Part shown: in pieces, positions 36,981 to 47,973 of the stretch
Layout of the letters: every line of letters starts with the position of its first letter
How positions within the stretch are numbered: the first letter of the stretch is position 1
Assembly (NCBI RefSeq): GCF_000182925.2
Contig: NC_026501.1
Span: 4,815,917 to 4,879,916, forward strand
DNA: 64,000 bases
Direction of reading: 5' to 3'
DNA from: Neurospora crassa OR74A
Lineage: Eukaryota; Ascomycota; Sordariomycetes; Sordariales; Sordariaceae
The notes under the pieces: model-generated
Database searches by the model: none
Told to the model about the DNA's origin: nothing
The model's input: the letters and a program-made list of their open reading frames with translations, nothing else
Position numbers and translations under genes: made by a program

Positions 36981-38080
36981 GTTAAGCGGTGGGGTTTCCC
37001 CAGATGATGTTATATGAAAAGTTTGGCCCAATCTATGCAAATGAGAATGAGGAGAGAAAAATTGGTCTTTATGAAGTTACAAGGACAGGGACAGCGATAA
37101 AGTTGCAATGACTTCGGTTTGTCGTGCGATCGATGGCGAAAGCGGCCGGAGTGGAGATCCGGATATTTTCAACGAGCACTGCGTATAACCAGAACGAGCT
37201 ACTACCACTGCGTGCCGAGGGCGGGGAAGTCGCAAGAGGAAATCACGGCAGCAGCGCCAACAGGTGTGAACCTCACGATGGTAGGCAGAGAGTGCAAACC
37301 TTTGATTGGGTTGAGGATCGATGAATGCGCCAGCCATAGATAAACTGTGCGAGGTGAAACTGAGAAAAGCAAATCATAAAATGATCAACGCGTTGCATCA
37401 GACAAGGGATTTTGGAGCGGAGGAGGGGCTCACGATACTTTTGACCAACCCATCGCCTCTTCTGATTGGTCAGACTTGGTTTAAGTCGTTTTCTAGACTT
37501 CTTGGCTTTGTAACCCTTGGTGATGTTTTGCAGCATTAGCACTGACGACAATTGTTTACTTTTTCGAATGAAATGAGGCGAGGCTCGGGCGTCGATTTAC
37601 ATTTCACCTTGAGATAATGTAACTTCTTGAATGGGATTGTAGGAAGCTATCTGCTTAAAATTCCTCTGGGATCTCATATCTCAAAGACCTTTCGAGCACC
37701 AAAGGTATTGGCAAACCCTTGAGGCCAGCCGTGACGATAGCTATCCCCTAACTCCGTCCCAGGCTTTTACCACTGAGTTGCGCGAACAACGCCGCATTCC
37801 TCAAGACATCTACCACCCAATATCGTTATGAAACATCGCGTGTGACCTTTTTTTTCTTAATTTTCTTTTTCTTGTCTTTATTTTCCTTTCGCGCCGGGGG
37901 GGGGGGGGGGGGAAGGGGGTATAGTATTGTGCAGAGCTGTATACGGAAGCCGAAAGCACAAAACTGCTCTTCGAAAAGCTGAAAAGCTGACAAACGTCAT
38001 CTTCTCCTGTAAATGTGAAAATAGCCACCCCAAATGCCAGATCCCCAGCTGCCAGTACCCCAATATTCTGAGCGAAACTC
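36981..38080. other. Intergenic region between lactone oxidase and zinc-knuckle genes
   Basis: About 1.1 kb with the promoter of the lactone oxidase gene at its left end and the 3' UTR of the minus-strand zinc-knuckle gene at its right end. It contains a G17 run at 37896. No coding frame is supported. Confidence 0.5.
37896..37912. repeat. G17 homopolymer
   Basis: Seventeen consecutive G residues on the plus strand, followed after AA by another G5; preceded by a pyrimidine-rich tract. Confidence 0.9.
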
Positions 38081-39187
38081 TCAAGCTCTCAAGGTACCCA
38101 CCTCCCGATACAGTGCGACTCGGCCGTCTCTGGGCTTGATCTGGTAGCAAAGGGTGACCGGATCACCAGCGAGGTTCTTCTTGCAGTACTTGCAGTCGAT
38201 TTCTCTGGTTGCCATGGACACTGGGCCCTCCCACTTATTGTCGCACATGGCCTTGATGCAGAGCCACTGGCCCTGGTGTTCCTCCTTTCCCAGCTGCTTG
38301 TGGACATATTCGGGGTTTCCTGGATGACTGGCCAAGCATTTCATGATATGTTGGATCATCGTCTCGTTGGTTGCAGGTGGTTGATTGCTATCCGGGACAA
38401 CGTTCTGGATAATATGGCTGACCTTACGCGCAAGATCCTGATACTCGTTCTGTTCCTTGTTTGCGAAGACGGCATCATTGCTAGGTTGCTTGTTGTTTTT
38501 CTTGTCGGAGCCCAGCGGACAGGTCTTTGCAGTGTGGCCGTGCCAGTCGCAGAGTTGGCACGCGGCACTCTTATCTCCGGGAGCAGGATAGCCAATCGAA
38601 GCCGACGAGCGTAGGTCGTTCAATTTGAGTGACTTCAAAGGGATATGAAAGTTTTCCGGGCTAGGAGGCGGAGGTCTGGGAACCTCAGGAGTGGTATGAA
38701 ATGAGCCCGAGCCCTTTGCGGGCGGAGGGATCGAAGAACCGTTCACACTTCTTGGCACAGTATCGATAGGCTCGTTGTCGAATTCTCGCTCGTAGTCTGG
38801 GGTGGAAACACGTGAAAACAAAGTCGCGGCGGTGGTGAACTGGTCGATCTTGGGAGTAGGAGGTCTGTAACTCGTATTGTCGAATTGATCATAGGGCTGG
38901 GGAGCACTTGCCGCAAGAGGAAAGCTGGTGTAATGCGTTGGAAATGTCGAATACAAGCCCTCGATGTAGCCAGAAGCGCTGTGCGCGGGAAACTGGTTCG
39001 CCATGGGAGGGACATATCTCACGGCTCCCAGTGGAGGCTGAGGTCCCGGTGGAAACTGAGTTGGGATATACTGCGCTTGCAGCTTTGACGCGGCAGAAGT
39101 CGACGCACAGCTAACGTACGGAACATATTCTTCGCGATCGTCGACCGGAGAGTCGCGGCGGCCTTGGCGGGGTTGATGGTCGCTCAT
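38081..39187 (-). CDS. Orphan protein with a CCHC-type zinc knuckle
   Basis: A single-exon frame of 368 residues starting at the ATG at 39185-39187. I do not recognise a named family. The first two thirds are disordered and rich in Pro, Ser, Gln and Tyr. A C-X2-C-X4-H-X4-C zinc knuckle (CQLCDWHGHTAKTC) lies at about residues 210-223, followed by a Lys/Asn-rich stretch and a helical segment (ARKVSHIIQNVV). The C-terminal 60 residues contain further paired cysteines (CIKAMC, CKYC) that could bind a second zinc. A role in RNA or protein binding is only an inference from the knuckle. It is divergent from rec8 with about 0.87 kb between start codons, so shared regulation is possible. Confidence 0.7.
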   Translation of the reverse strand: MSDHQPRQGRRDSPVDDREEYVPYVSCASTSAASKLQAQYIPTQFPPGPQPPLGAVRYVPPMANQFPAHSASGYIEGLYSTFPTHYTSFPLAASAPQPYDQFDNTSYRPPTPKIDQFTTAATLFSRVSTPDYEREFDNEPIDTVPRSVNGSSIPPPAKGSGSFHTTPEVPRPPPPSPENFHIPLKSLKLNDLRSSASIGYPAPGDKSAACQLCDWHGHTAKTCPLGSDKKNNKQPSNDAVFANKEQNEYQDLARKVSHIIQNVVPDSNQPPATNETMIQHIMKCLASHPGNPEYVHKQLGKEEHQGQWLCIKAMCDNKWEGPVSMATREIDCKYCKKNLAGDPVTLCYQIKPRDGRVALYREVGTLRA

Positions 39188-40058
39188 TGTGAGGTTATCA
39201 AGAGGAGTTGAAATAGCTCTTTGTCGGCGACAATAGCCCCAGGGACGACGATGTCACGCAGGACTTGTCAGTGTTGAGCGGAGAACGGCTCGTTTGCCAC
39301 AGTGACAGAGAGCCTTCTGGAGAAAAGTCTGGTATAGGAATTGTTGTCGAACAAAGTCCCGGCCCTCATCAGGCCAAGATGTTCTGGAAAGAAAAAGTTG
39401 TTGCGTGAGCGAGTGTCTCGTAGCTTTCGAGAAAACAACAAATGGGGGATGTGACAGATTGGCCAGCAACCAAGGGCGAAGTAATGGAATTGTTTGGTAG
39501 TGAATGGACGATGTCTGGTCCAAAGCTCAGGCCATGCTGGGTTGAGAGTATTTGACTTGAAGATGGAAGGACCGAGTAATTGGTTTTACGAGCCGCTCCT
39601 TCCTTTTCTGAATACAAGTTCCCCCCCGAGTATCGTGAACTGTGGGGGGAAACAGGAACTCGACCACTTCACTGATACCAATCCTGCTCTTCCATTCGAA
39701 CAGCCCACCGTAATTTTCATTCCGTCAAAATGTTTTCGTCCATGCCACCCATTGTATTCTGGTCGAGTCGTTGTTTGCGTGTCTTTTCATCCCATCTCGG
39801 CCATGTCCACGTAGAACGCGTCAAGCTCTCATACCCGACCCCGAGCATCTTTTAACCCACTACCCCTCTTCACCCCCCTTCACTCTCCATTTTTTTCCTT
39901 ACGAAGGTTCTCCTCCACACTCTTTTCTTCCTTCATATCTCTATTCAAACCTTATCATCAACCTTCACGCATCGTATCCTTCGAGGCCCTGGCCTCCCTC
40001 ATCAAGTAACACTTGAGAATAACAACCTCTCAGTCTCACACAACCGTTCCTCGCTACC
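39188..40058. promoter_or_regulatory. Divergent promoter interval between zinc-knuckle gene and rec8
   Basis: About 0.87 kb between divergent start codons. The rec8-proximal part (about 39830-40010) is strongly pyrimidine-rich on the plus strand with many TTC/CCT words, as is common just upstream of fungal genes. No coding frame is supported. Confidence 0.5.
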
Positions 40059-42565
40059 ATGTTCTACAGTCACGAAAGTAAGTAGATTCACTTCTCATTC
40101 GATGACGAGACGAGGACGAAGCAGTACTGACTTCTTCACCAGTCTTGACTAACCAGCAGTATGGTGTTGCCACCGTGTGGTAAGTGAACCTGGACGAACC
40201 TCAGTAAACCTTTCTATGACTTCTAGGTGAGACAACTCAGCTAACGCAGCTCGATTCTCGCTCCAGGCTGGTTTCGACCTTTGGTCTCAGATCAAGCAAC
40301 AGGAAGATCTCGCGTAAGGCAATCCAAGAAGTCAATGTCAGGAAAGCCTGCGAGACCATCCTCCAGCCGGGCGCACCCATTGCTTTGCGGCTGCAGGGAA
40401 GTCTACTATATGGCGTTTCTAGGGTCTTCTCCCAGCAATGCTCCTATGTGCTCACCGACGCCGAGAAGATCCATATGCACATGAGATGCTTCTACAATGT
40501 CCTGGGAGGCACCGAGAATGCCCTTGATCCGCAAGCCGGCAAAGCAAAGTATGTCTACCCCCTTCTTGCCCGTGACCAGATAATTGTGTCAGTCTAACCT
40601 CACATTCGCAGGCGCAACCAACTCATCCTCCCGGATGATCCAAACTTCGAGGTCAACATGGGGCTCCCAGCCTTCCGCTTGGACGAGGATGGAAATCTAG
40701 CTTCCCTATTCCAGAGTCAGGCCTCATGCAAGACTTCGTCCCAGTTCTCCCCACTGGATAAATTCAATCTCACACCAGACGGCAGCGGCTCCTTTCTTCT
40801 TGGCCTTGATCTTCCTCCATCTTCTCCTGCCGACCCGCTGTATTCTCAGCATTCTTCCTACTCCTTGGGGCCTCTTTCTCAACATAAGCCTGACGACGAT
40901 ATGATGGAGTTCGGCCAACCCGAGGCCAACGCCGAAATCTTTGGCGATTGGGGAATCGAGATCGACGCTGACGGTAACGTGATGGCAACTGTCGACGAGC
41001 CTGAGCTGCCTGTTCTTCCTCGCCCCGAGGAAGAGCGAACTCGTGTCACTGCCTTTGGCCAAGGTCATAATGAGTCGGAATTATCCTTTGACGACCAAGG
41101 TGACTTGCTCATGAGCGGAGGTACGGCCCCTCCGCCCGATGCCGATGAAGTTCCTGGCCTTGTCCCCGACCAAGTCGAGCAAGCTCAGGAAGACCAGTTA
41201 ATGGAAGATGTCGAAGAAGCACAAGTCATTGCGGAGGAGCCTGTGGTTGAGGCAGTCGCCGCACCTGTCCAACGTCGTCAGCGCCGCCGTACTGTGCTGG
41301 TACCTGACCATGATACCAAAATCAGTCGCCACGAATTGAAGTCGTGGAGCACCAATTATCTTGCCAATGCCGAGCGGGCGAATAACGCTGCCGTACGCGG
41401 TGCAGCCATGAACCCAACTACTGCCAAGAAACACGCATACGAGCTCATATTTGGTCGTGGAGTTGGCCGTGTAGGCGCCCTTGAAAGCGGTCTTAACTCC
41501 GAAAACCATCGCAGCCATCCACTGGCAGCTCTGTTTTCCGGCGCCAATTTTGCTAGCGAGGCCTTGGGTATCGACATCGATGAGGAGGTTGAAGCCGAGG
41601 GAAGACGCAGCCGTCGACGCCCCGCCCTCGAAGCTCTCGAGTTAGAGGAAGAAGATGCCGAGAGACGTGTACGTCGTCGCCTTAGTGATGAGAACGGAGA
41701 AGAGCATCAAGCGCAAGCGCAGCCAAACACCGAGCCGCAGACTGAGGCAGGCCGTGGCGGCTTGCCTACTGGAGGAGTCGAAGAAGACGCCGAGATTGGA
41801 AGAAGAGATGGCTCAGCACTGCCCGACATTCCCTCCGACGCTCCCTGGAACCGACCCTCTTCCCTGGTCCCAGGCTCATCGGTGAAAGGCGACAATCACC
41901 ACCCCGGATCCAGCCGCCAAGTGAGCGCCAGTCCCCTCCACAGCCGCGGCAGCCGCTTGGCCCACCTTCCCCCCATTGATCGCTTCAGCGACGCAGGATC
42001 CTACGCGCCCTTCTTGCACTCTGGCGGCGCCCCTGGTTTCTCATCCGACCCCATAATGCCACCTGGAGAGGATGAACCGCAGCTTCCGCATTTGCCTGGC
42101 GGTCCTCAGGGTGGCCGTGACCTCTTGCGCTGTACTCCTTCCGGCGAAGCTGAAATGACTGCTACCCAGGCTGCGGCCGAAACCTCCCAAGTAATGCGCG
42201 ACGCTCTAGATCGCGACGGCCACAACTTCCTGGCTTACGTCAATATGGTAGCCAAAGCCAGAGGGGAGACGCGGTCCCTCGGCGGCGGCGGTGCTCCACC
42301 CTCTTCTTCCCATGCCCACGGAGACGGAAACGACAGACTTCTCAGACAGTGGGTTGCCTTTGACGAGCTGTTGGATGAACCTAGAGACAGAACCCGACAG
42401 GTGGCGACTCAGGCTTTCTACAACGTCTTGGTCCTCGCGACCAAAGACGCAATCAAGGTGGAGCAGGACATGGAGGGCTTCCAGCCGTTTGGCGAAATTC
42501 GCGTGGGCGTTGAGGTGTCGGAGGCTGAGATGCTGGCTCTGATGGAGGAGGATGGTGACGAGTGA
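40059..42565 (+). CDS. rec8: Meiotic cohesin kleisin subunit REC8
   Basis: Four exons: 40059-40077, 40143-40179, 40267-40548 and 40612-42565, joining to 763 residues with GT-AG introns. The N-terminal Rad21/Rec8 domain (residues 1 to about 115) is highly typical: MFYSHEILTNQQYGVATVW, then SRKAIQEVNV, GAPIALRLQGSLLYGVSRVFSQQCSYVLTDAEKI. This part binds SMC3. A long acidic, disordered middle follows. The C-terminal winged helix that binds SMC1 is present at about residues 705-760 (ATQAFYNVLVLATKDAIKVEQ). REC8 replaces RAD21/SCC1 in meiosis to hold sister chromatids together. The signature MFYSHEILTN and the wording of the N-terminal block favour REC8 over RAD21. Tiny first exons (19 and 37 nt) are inferred from the protein alignment. 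Convergent with the Rab escort gene. Confidence 0.93.
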
Positions 42566-43107
42566 AGTGGCTGATGCGGAGAGTTTTGCAAAGAATGCAC
42601 ACTTATCGGTGCAATCGGTGCGAGTCTTGCGGTTCTTTTCTTTATTATTATTTCTCGGTTCGGGTTGTCGGGTGGGTAAATGGGAAACGGGATGCTGTGC
42701 TCCCCTACACTGTGGGATCATGATTGAGTAAAGGGCCAGATGAGATACCATTTTGATTGGTTTGCTAAGCAATCATGCCTCTGACAAAAGCCATCTGGCG
42801 CATGCGGAAGATAGGATCACAGTTTCTGCGGAGGACATAGGGAGCTGATCTTCGGAGAAGTATAGGAAGGGGACAACGGACTTCAGGCAAACGGCAACTT
42901 TGCAACACGCTGGGGCTCACTTTGACAGAAGATTTGGCGACTGAGGAATTCACAACAAATCAGCTACCAGATAGCAGTGAGATGGATTGGCAATCGAATA
43001 ATAGAAGTAAATTGAGATTAATCTTTTTCAAGTATGTTACGGAGTGTGCGGAGGGCGGTGCATAAGACAGTAAAGAGACCAGCCCTTACCATGGTCGTCA
43101 CCAAGAA
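42566..43107. other. Convergent intergenic region
   Basis: About 0.54 kb between the stops of rec8 and the Rab escort gene; presumably 3' UTRs. Nothing else seen. Confidence 0.55.
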
Positions 43108-44876
43108 TCATTCATAATCATCATCATCCACGGGTTCACGATCAGTGAAGACCATGTACTCTGCATCATCAACTGCGCCGCCAACGACCTTCTTCCACGC
43201 CTCACGGACATGATTCAGCGATGCATCGTCCATCAAGAGGGAAAGAGATGGGCCTGGCAGATCAAGAATCAACCCATCAAGTCGACTTTGCTTGACACCA
43301 GCAGCCTGTTCATAGTATAACTGATACAAGCACTGGGGGACTCGATCAGGGTCCACAGCGGAAAGCAAGGATTCAAGAGAGCGACTCAAGATCTCCTTGG
43401 AGTTAGGAGTCACCATTGTGGACAAGTATAAGACACCTGTTGGTTTCCAGTCAGCCATTTGCGCGTAACAAGTTATGAATGATGCGGAAGGGTTGAACGG
43501 ATGAGAGTACGATCAGAATGTCAGAGGTATTTATCGTCAACGCCGAAGCTTGGACAATGTAGATAAGTATTCAAGATGTGGATCATCATAGTACTCGAAA
43601 TGGGTAAATTGAAGGGAGCAAGGAAATAGATAAAACTTACTCTGACCATTGGGACATTCGCCAGTGCCGCTCGAGTGAGCGAAAACATAGACTGGGTCAG
43701 TGTTTGCTTCGCCAGGTGTTGTTAGTGAACCCGGAGGCAGAGCGACGACCGCAACGCAGGGAGTCGGCGCCCCGTCGACGGTAGACTCAAACAAGGTCTT
43801 GAGCGGAGAATCAACAACGGCCACTAGCCTGCTGATGCTCGGCTCGTCACCAACGCTTTCGTCTCCACGCACGAGCAACTTGGTTTTCACCTTGTCGCCG
43901 CTGGTCAACTCGAGCTCGATCTCGTCAGTAGCAGTCTCCATTGACTTGATACCAGCGCCAAGCATGTAGACAGCACCACCGACCGCACCGGCTCTACAGG
44001 CGACCTGGGCAATCTCGGAGATACCGCCCCATTTGGGATAGAGAGCAGCAAAGCCGGGGCCAAAGTGACCCATAGAGGTAAGATGGCGATGGACGATGAA
44101 CAATCCATCCTCGGTAGTGATGCGGCCATCCAGCGAAAGCGTGAGGGTGATGATGTAGGTCTTGAGCTCGGTATCCATCTTGAAGTGCTCCTGTAAGAAG
44201 TCCACCAAGGGTTTATCGGCAAAAGGCTTCCAGGCATCTCTCTGCTCCGGACTGTCGTAGTCCAGCACAAACCGTAGAAACTTCATCAGTCCGCGCTTCG
44301 CCTTGGCCGATATAGCAGTAGTTGAAAAGACATCTTCGCGGGTGGAAGGAATGCGGACAAGGCTGGGTTGCTGTTCAGGGCCGACAGGTGCTTTGAAAAT
44401 GTAGAACGATCCGACGGCGAGGAATTCCACCTGCCGGTACGCCCGGGAAGAAACCAATTGAGATAGCAGCTCCGAGCGGGCGTGGATCAACTGCGGTGCC
44501 AGTGCCAGCGAGTACGCTCTGGGGAAGGAGAGACCCACGACATCCGGCTTGGTGATAGACGCGGACCTGAAGAGGCCTTTGTCCTCGGTGGCCAGACGGT
44601 CAACCCAGGACTCAGCTTCTTGCAGGCTGAAAGCCGCTTCCGCCCCGCCATAGTAGTCGTTGGGGTCTATGTGCAAAATGTTCTTGCCCGATCGCGAGAG
44701 GGATCTTCAAGGCGGAGAACAGCTATGTCAGTCGGTCAGTTAGACAGGAGAACGATGAAAGTCGGATGAAGAAGAGCGAAAGAAAAGTTTGCTTACAGTG
44801 CAAGCAGAGACTGCTGCAGTCCGGTGCCGCAGATGACGACATCCCAAAGGGTATCGCCGATAGATCCCATCGCCAT
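43108..44876 (-). CDS. mrs6: Rab escort protein (Mrs6/REP, GDI family)
   Basis: Three exons on the minus strand: 44876-44797, 44704-43641 and 43436-43108, joining to 490 residues. The N-terminus has the GDI/REP dinucleotide-like motif DVVICGTGLQQSLLALSLSRSGKNILHIDPNDYYGG. SFPRAYSLALAPQLIHARSELL and the block FGPGFAALYPKWGGISEIAQVACRAGAVGGAVYML match conserved GDI/REP regions. The C-terminus is acidic (DDDDYE). REP presents newly made Rab GTPases to geranylgeranyl transferase II and delivers them to membranes. I prefer REP to RabGDI because the N-terminal block (VVICGTGL) and missing GDI C-terminal signatures fit Mrs6; both are one superfamily. The first intron seems to end at a GAAG acceptor, because the upstream TAG would lead into a stop. 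Convergent with rec8. Confidence 0.87.
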
Positions 44877-46082
44877 GACTAGGGACTCTGTGGTTCGCGG
44901 AACTGCCAGTCTGTTGGGAAGTAATAACTTGGGAAAAAGAACGAGGGTTGCAGCGGCAATTTTGAAATGAAGTTAAAGTTTGGTGCTTGCGGAGCCGGCA
45001 GTTCCTCGGACCGGTGTGGCTTTTTGAATCGGCCCCGCCCAAGCTTTCGTTTTTGTGGGTTTCTGTTGTTCGTCCCCCGCCTGACAAACGGGCAGACGCA
45101 CGGGCCACTGGCGAAGCTTCGAAGTGGTCAAAACTCGACGTCCATCCACCCCAAATTTTCCTTTTTCTCTCATCAACCACTCAACGAAGAGACGCGGTTG
45201 CTGCTGCTGCTCTGCAGCCCAACAGTATCGCGGGAGTCTTGGGGGGCCTTTCATTAGGTTTCTCCGAAGTTGAGTGGCAGATTGATGCCACAAACAGCCC
45301 TTCTGTATCTCCTGCCTTAGAATCACCACATGTGAGGGCGGGTCGAACGATCGGCACATTTTTGCAACCATGCTATAAAAATTGCAAATGTCTTGACTGC
45401 TTTGCCAGCTCAACTCCGCGATGCCCAGAAGTTGTAGATGACTTTCCGACTCAGAAGCTCACACCTTTGCGGTTTTTATGCGCAGCGATGTTGTTAGCCG
45501 TCAAGTTATCTTGCATCATATCATGATGGCTTTGTGCGATCATCATCATTGATCACTATGTTGTACAGAGTCGTAACGGCTGAATTCGAAGCTGAACAGA
45601 GCGCTTTTGTTGTAGGATGTTCCAAGTGGGTATCCATTTACATCGCATTGCTCCTCGAGTACAAACAGGACAAGACAGGACAAGATGGTTTTGAATGGCA
45701 CAGTCGCCCATCTCTCTCCGTAGAATTGGTGGTGTTTTATCCTCCTCCGGCCGCAACCAGGGTGCATCCAACATATGGGTATCTTCTTCGTACTCTCTGT
45801 CTCTCTGTCCATTGGCATGACCAAGCCGAGGTTCTCCGTCGAGATAATATTGACTCCTGATAGATCATGACTTCATGCCCATAGTCGGTGTTTGAAACCC
45901 CAGAGATCCTATGACTGCATCTAGACAAGGCCCATCATCCATCTATCTTGTCGCCGATCAACGTCCTCCACATCCGCCCCGAGAGGATCGCCCATTTTCC
46001 GCCTGTAGGCCGGCAGCCAGCCATCAAACTCCCCATCCGTGAAAGAAAACTCAAACTCGTAGTCGCAGCTCCTTCATTACAC
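44877..46082. other. Intergenic region upstream of the Rab escort gene
   Basis: About 1.2 kb between the Rab escort start and the end of the small secreted peptide gene. A 179-codon plus-strand frame at 44987-45526 overlaps frames on the minus strand and has no family motif. The right part (about 45541-45560) holds CATCATCATT words. Promoter of the Rab escort gene is expected near 44880-45300. Confidence 0.45.
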
Positions 46083-46342
46083 CTACTTCGTGTTACGAAG
46101 GGGTCTAAATATGATTACTGTTAGTGATCATGCATGTGGGAGGAATGACCGCCTCATGTGTCAAAGCGTGAGATAAGAGATAGAACATACCCGCAACCTA
46201 GAGGAGTTGTCACGCCAAAGAAGCAGTCACCTGCATTCTTGGGTACAACTTGCTCAGGCTTGATGGGTGTGATGACTACACCGGCGCTGACGAGGGAGGC
46301 GCAAAGCGAGAGAAGGGCGGCGGCGAGGGTGACGGGCTTCAT
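46083..46342 (-). CDS. Very small predicted secreted peptide
   Basis: Two exons on the minus strand: 46342-46191 and 46104-46083 (the second only 22 nt), giving 57 residues. The intron has a GTATGT donor, a CTAAC branch-like word and a TTAG acceptor. MKPVTLAAALLSLCASLVSA is a strong signal peptide; the remaining 37 residues include two cysteines (CFFGVTTPLGCG) and a basic end (RNTK). An in-frame upstream ATG would add 48 residues that hide the signal, so I chose the ATG at 46342. I recognise no family. It could be a taxon-restricted secreted peptide or a cleaved fragment; the short coding length makes it a moderate call. Confidence 0.5.
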
Positions 46343-47973
46343 GTTGACTTGTATGTTGGCTTGTGTCGTAGGAGGGTAGTTTTGTTTCTCGGGACGAGTC
46401 GAGTTGCGTTGTCTTGTTGAGATGAGGTAATAGTGGATGTTCTGATTGGTAAGGTATTTCGTTCGAACGATTGAAGTTCTTATCAAGCTTGAAGTTCAGA
46501 CCAGCTGATGATATTATTAAACAACAATAGAACTGAGTAAAGTTGTTGTGGTTAACAACTACCCGTGGTAGGTATTAACAACCGTCCGCGGTGACCTAAC
46601 TTTGAGGACGAACGAGCGCGAAAGGGGAACAGACAGGATGGGACGCTAAAAACGGAACAAAGGGCGACGAGAGAAAATAAGATCTGATATGAAGCAAAAC
46701 ATAAAATGACTTGTATGAACCAGGCTGTGTCGCTTGAGCCTCGAAAGCATCTCCTGACTGGAATTGGTAACGGAAGGCCGTGGGAGGATGTTACCTTGGC
46801 CACACGAGGCGTCGCATCTGAAACCCCGTGAGGGACGGGCGCTTAGCAGCCCCCTGACCACCTCGGCGTTTCACCATGACAGGGAACGCTATCCCTAAGA
46901 CTTGGGAGAAAGGTAACTCATGCCGACGAACGAGATGGAGAGGGTAAAAGGAAAGGTGATGTTTGGTATCCGCTTGTATCTCTGTTAACGGGAAGACGAC
47001 CTTATGGGCTCTCAACCTAACCTTACTCTGTTGTATCAGCTCACCATTGAGCAATCAATCGTAGGACAAACGAGTGGCCCATGCACCACAGTCATGCACA
47101 CGTAGAGTACATATCAGTCCCTGTAAGTTTGTTAGCGTGGTTCCTGCCCCATATTTTCTCTGAAGGGGGGAATTGCAAGGCGGGACAGGTCTATTGACGA
47201 CTTCTTATTGGCTGAAATTGTCTGATCTCAAGGTGTTCCAGCACACACACACACAAACCCGCTTTATACTGGCTTCAGATCGAAATCATTGGTTTTATCC
47301 CCTGCTTCCTTTCCTGTTCAAAGCCCCAGTTTGTACCAAGCTAACGAACTTACCAGGACTGAAGTGTAAGTGATAGAGTACAACTGACTTGTACTGATCA
47401 AATCTTCTAGAAAGGGGTCTAACCAGGACGTGATCCTTTAGGCCGTATCCTGAGCCAGCAGCAATAAAGCCGCCTGCATCCCTTCGCCTTTCTTCAACCC
47501 ATTTAGCGTACCCAAGAACGAACTTAATGCATCGTTTAGCTCATTATCATCGAAAGATTGTAATAGCCTTGGCCCGTTCCTGTCGTACGACTCATCTCAT
47601 CAAAGCTAGGAAGCGACGAATATCAGGCTGGAGCACTTAGCCGAGTACTCCTCTAATCCTCTGACCCCCGGGATCCAGTTTTTGTGAATATAATGGACAC
47701 CCTTTACCTGAGCCTCATCCTCCCTTATCTTGTCGTTAATAATATCATTACCATCCTCGGAATTAATCGGGTATTACGTATGGTGCACAGAAAGTTTCGT
47801 ATGTTCCGGATCTCTCAACGGCGTATGAGGCTCTCCAGTGGCATCGCTCGTGGAGGTAGTTCGCCCAAGTTTCAAGATTTTGGTGTTGGGAAGACTATCG
47901 TTCCAGAAGACGAGATTGTTCGTTTGTCTTCAGCGTTACGAAAGGACCCTCTGTTATCGGATAAGCTGACACG
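46343..47973. other. Intergenic region with a CA microsatellite
   Basis: About 1.6 kb without a supported gene. It includes a (CA)7 repeat at 47242. A 95-codon plus-strand frame from the ATG at 47693 runs into the 3' end of the next gene and was not accepted (see rejected list). The promoter of the small secreted peptide should lie at its left end. Confidence 0.45.
47242..47255. repeat. (CA)7 microsatellite
   Basis: Seven CA units in intergenic DNA. Confidence 0.9.

Noticed and set aside
40724-41068. Frames antisense or out of frame within rec8
   Set aside because: They lie wholly inside a confident exon and have low-complexity or unrelated composition.
44987-45526. 179-codon plus-strand frame upstream of the Rab escort gene
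   Set aside because: Overlaps minus-strand frames of similar length within the presumed promoter and resembles no family.
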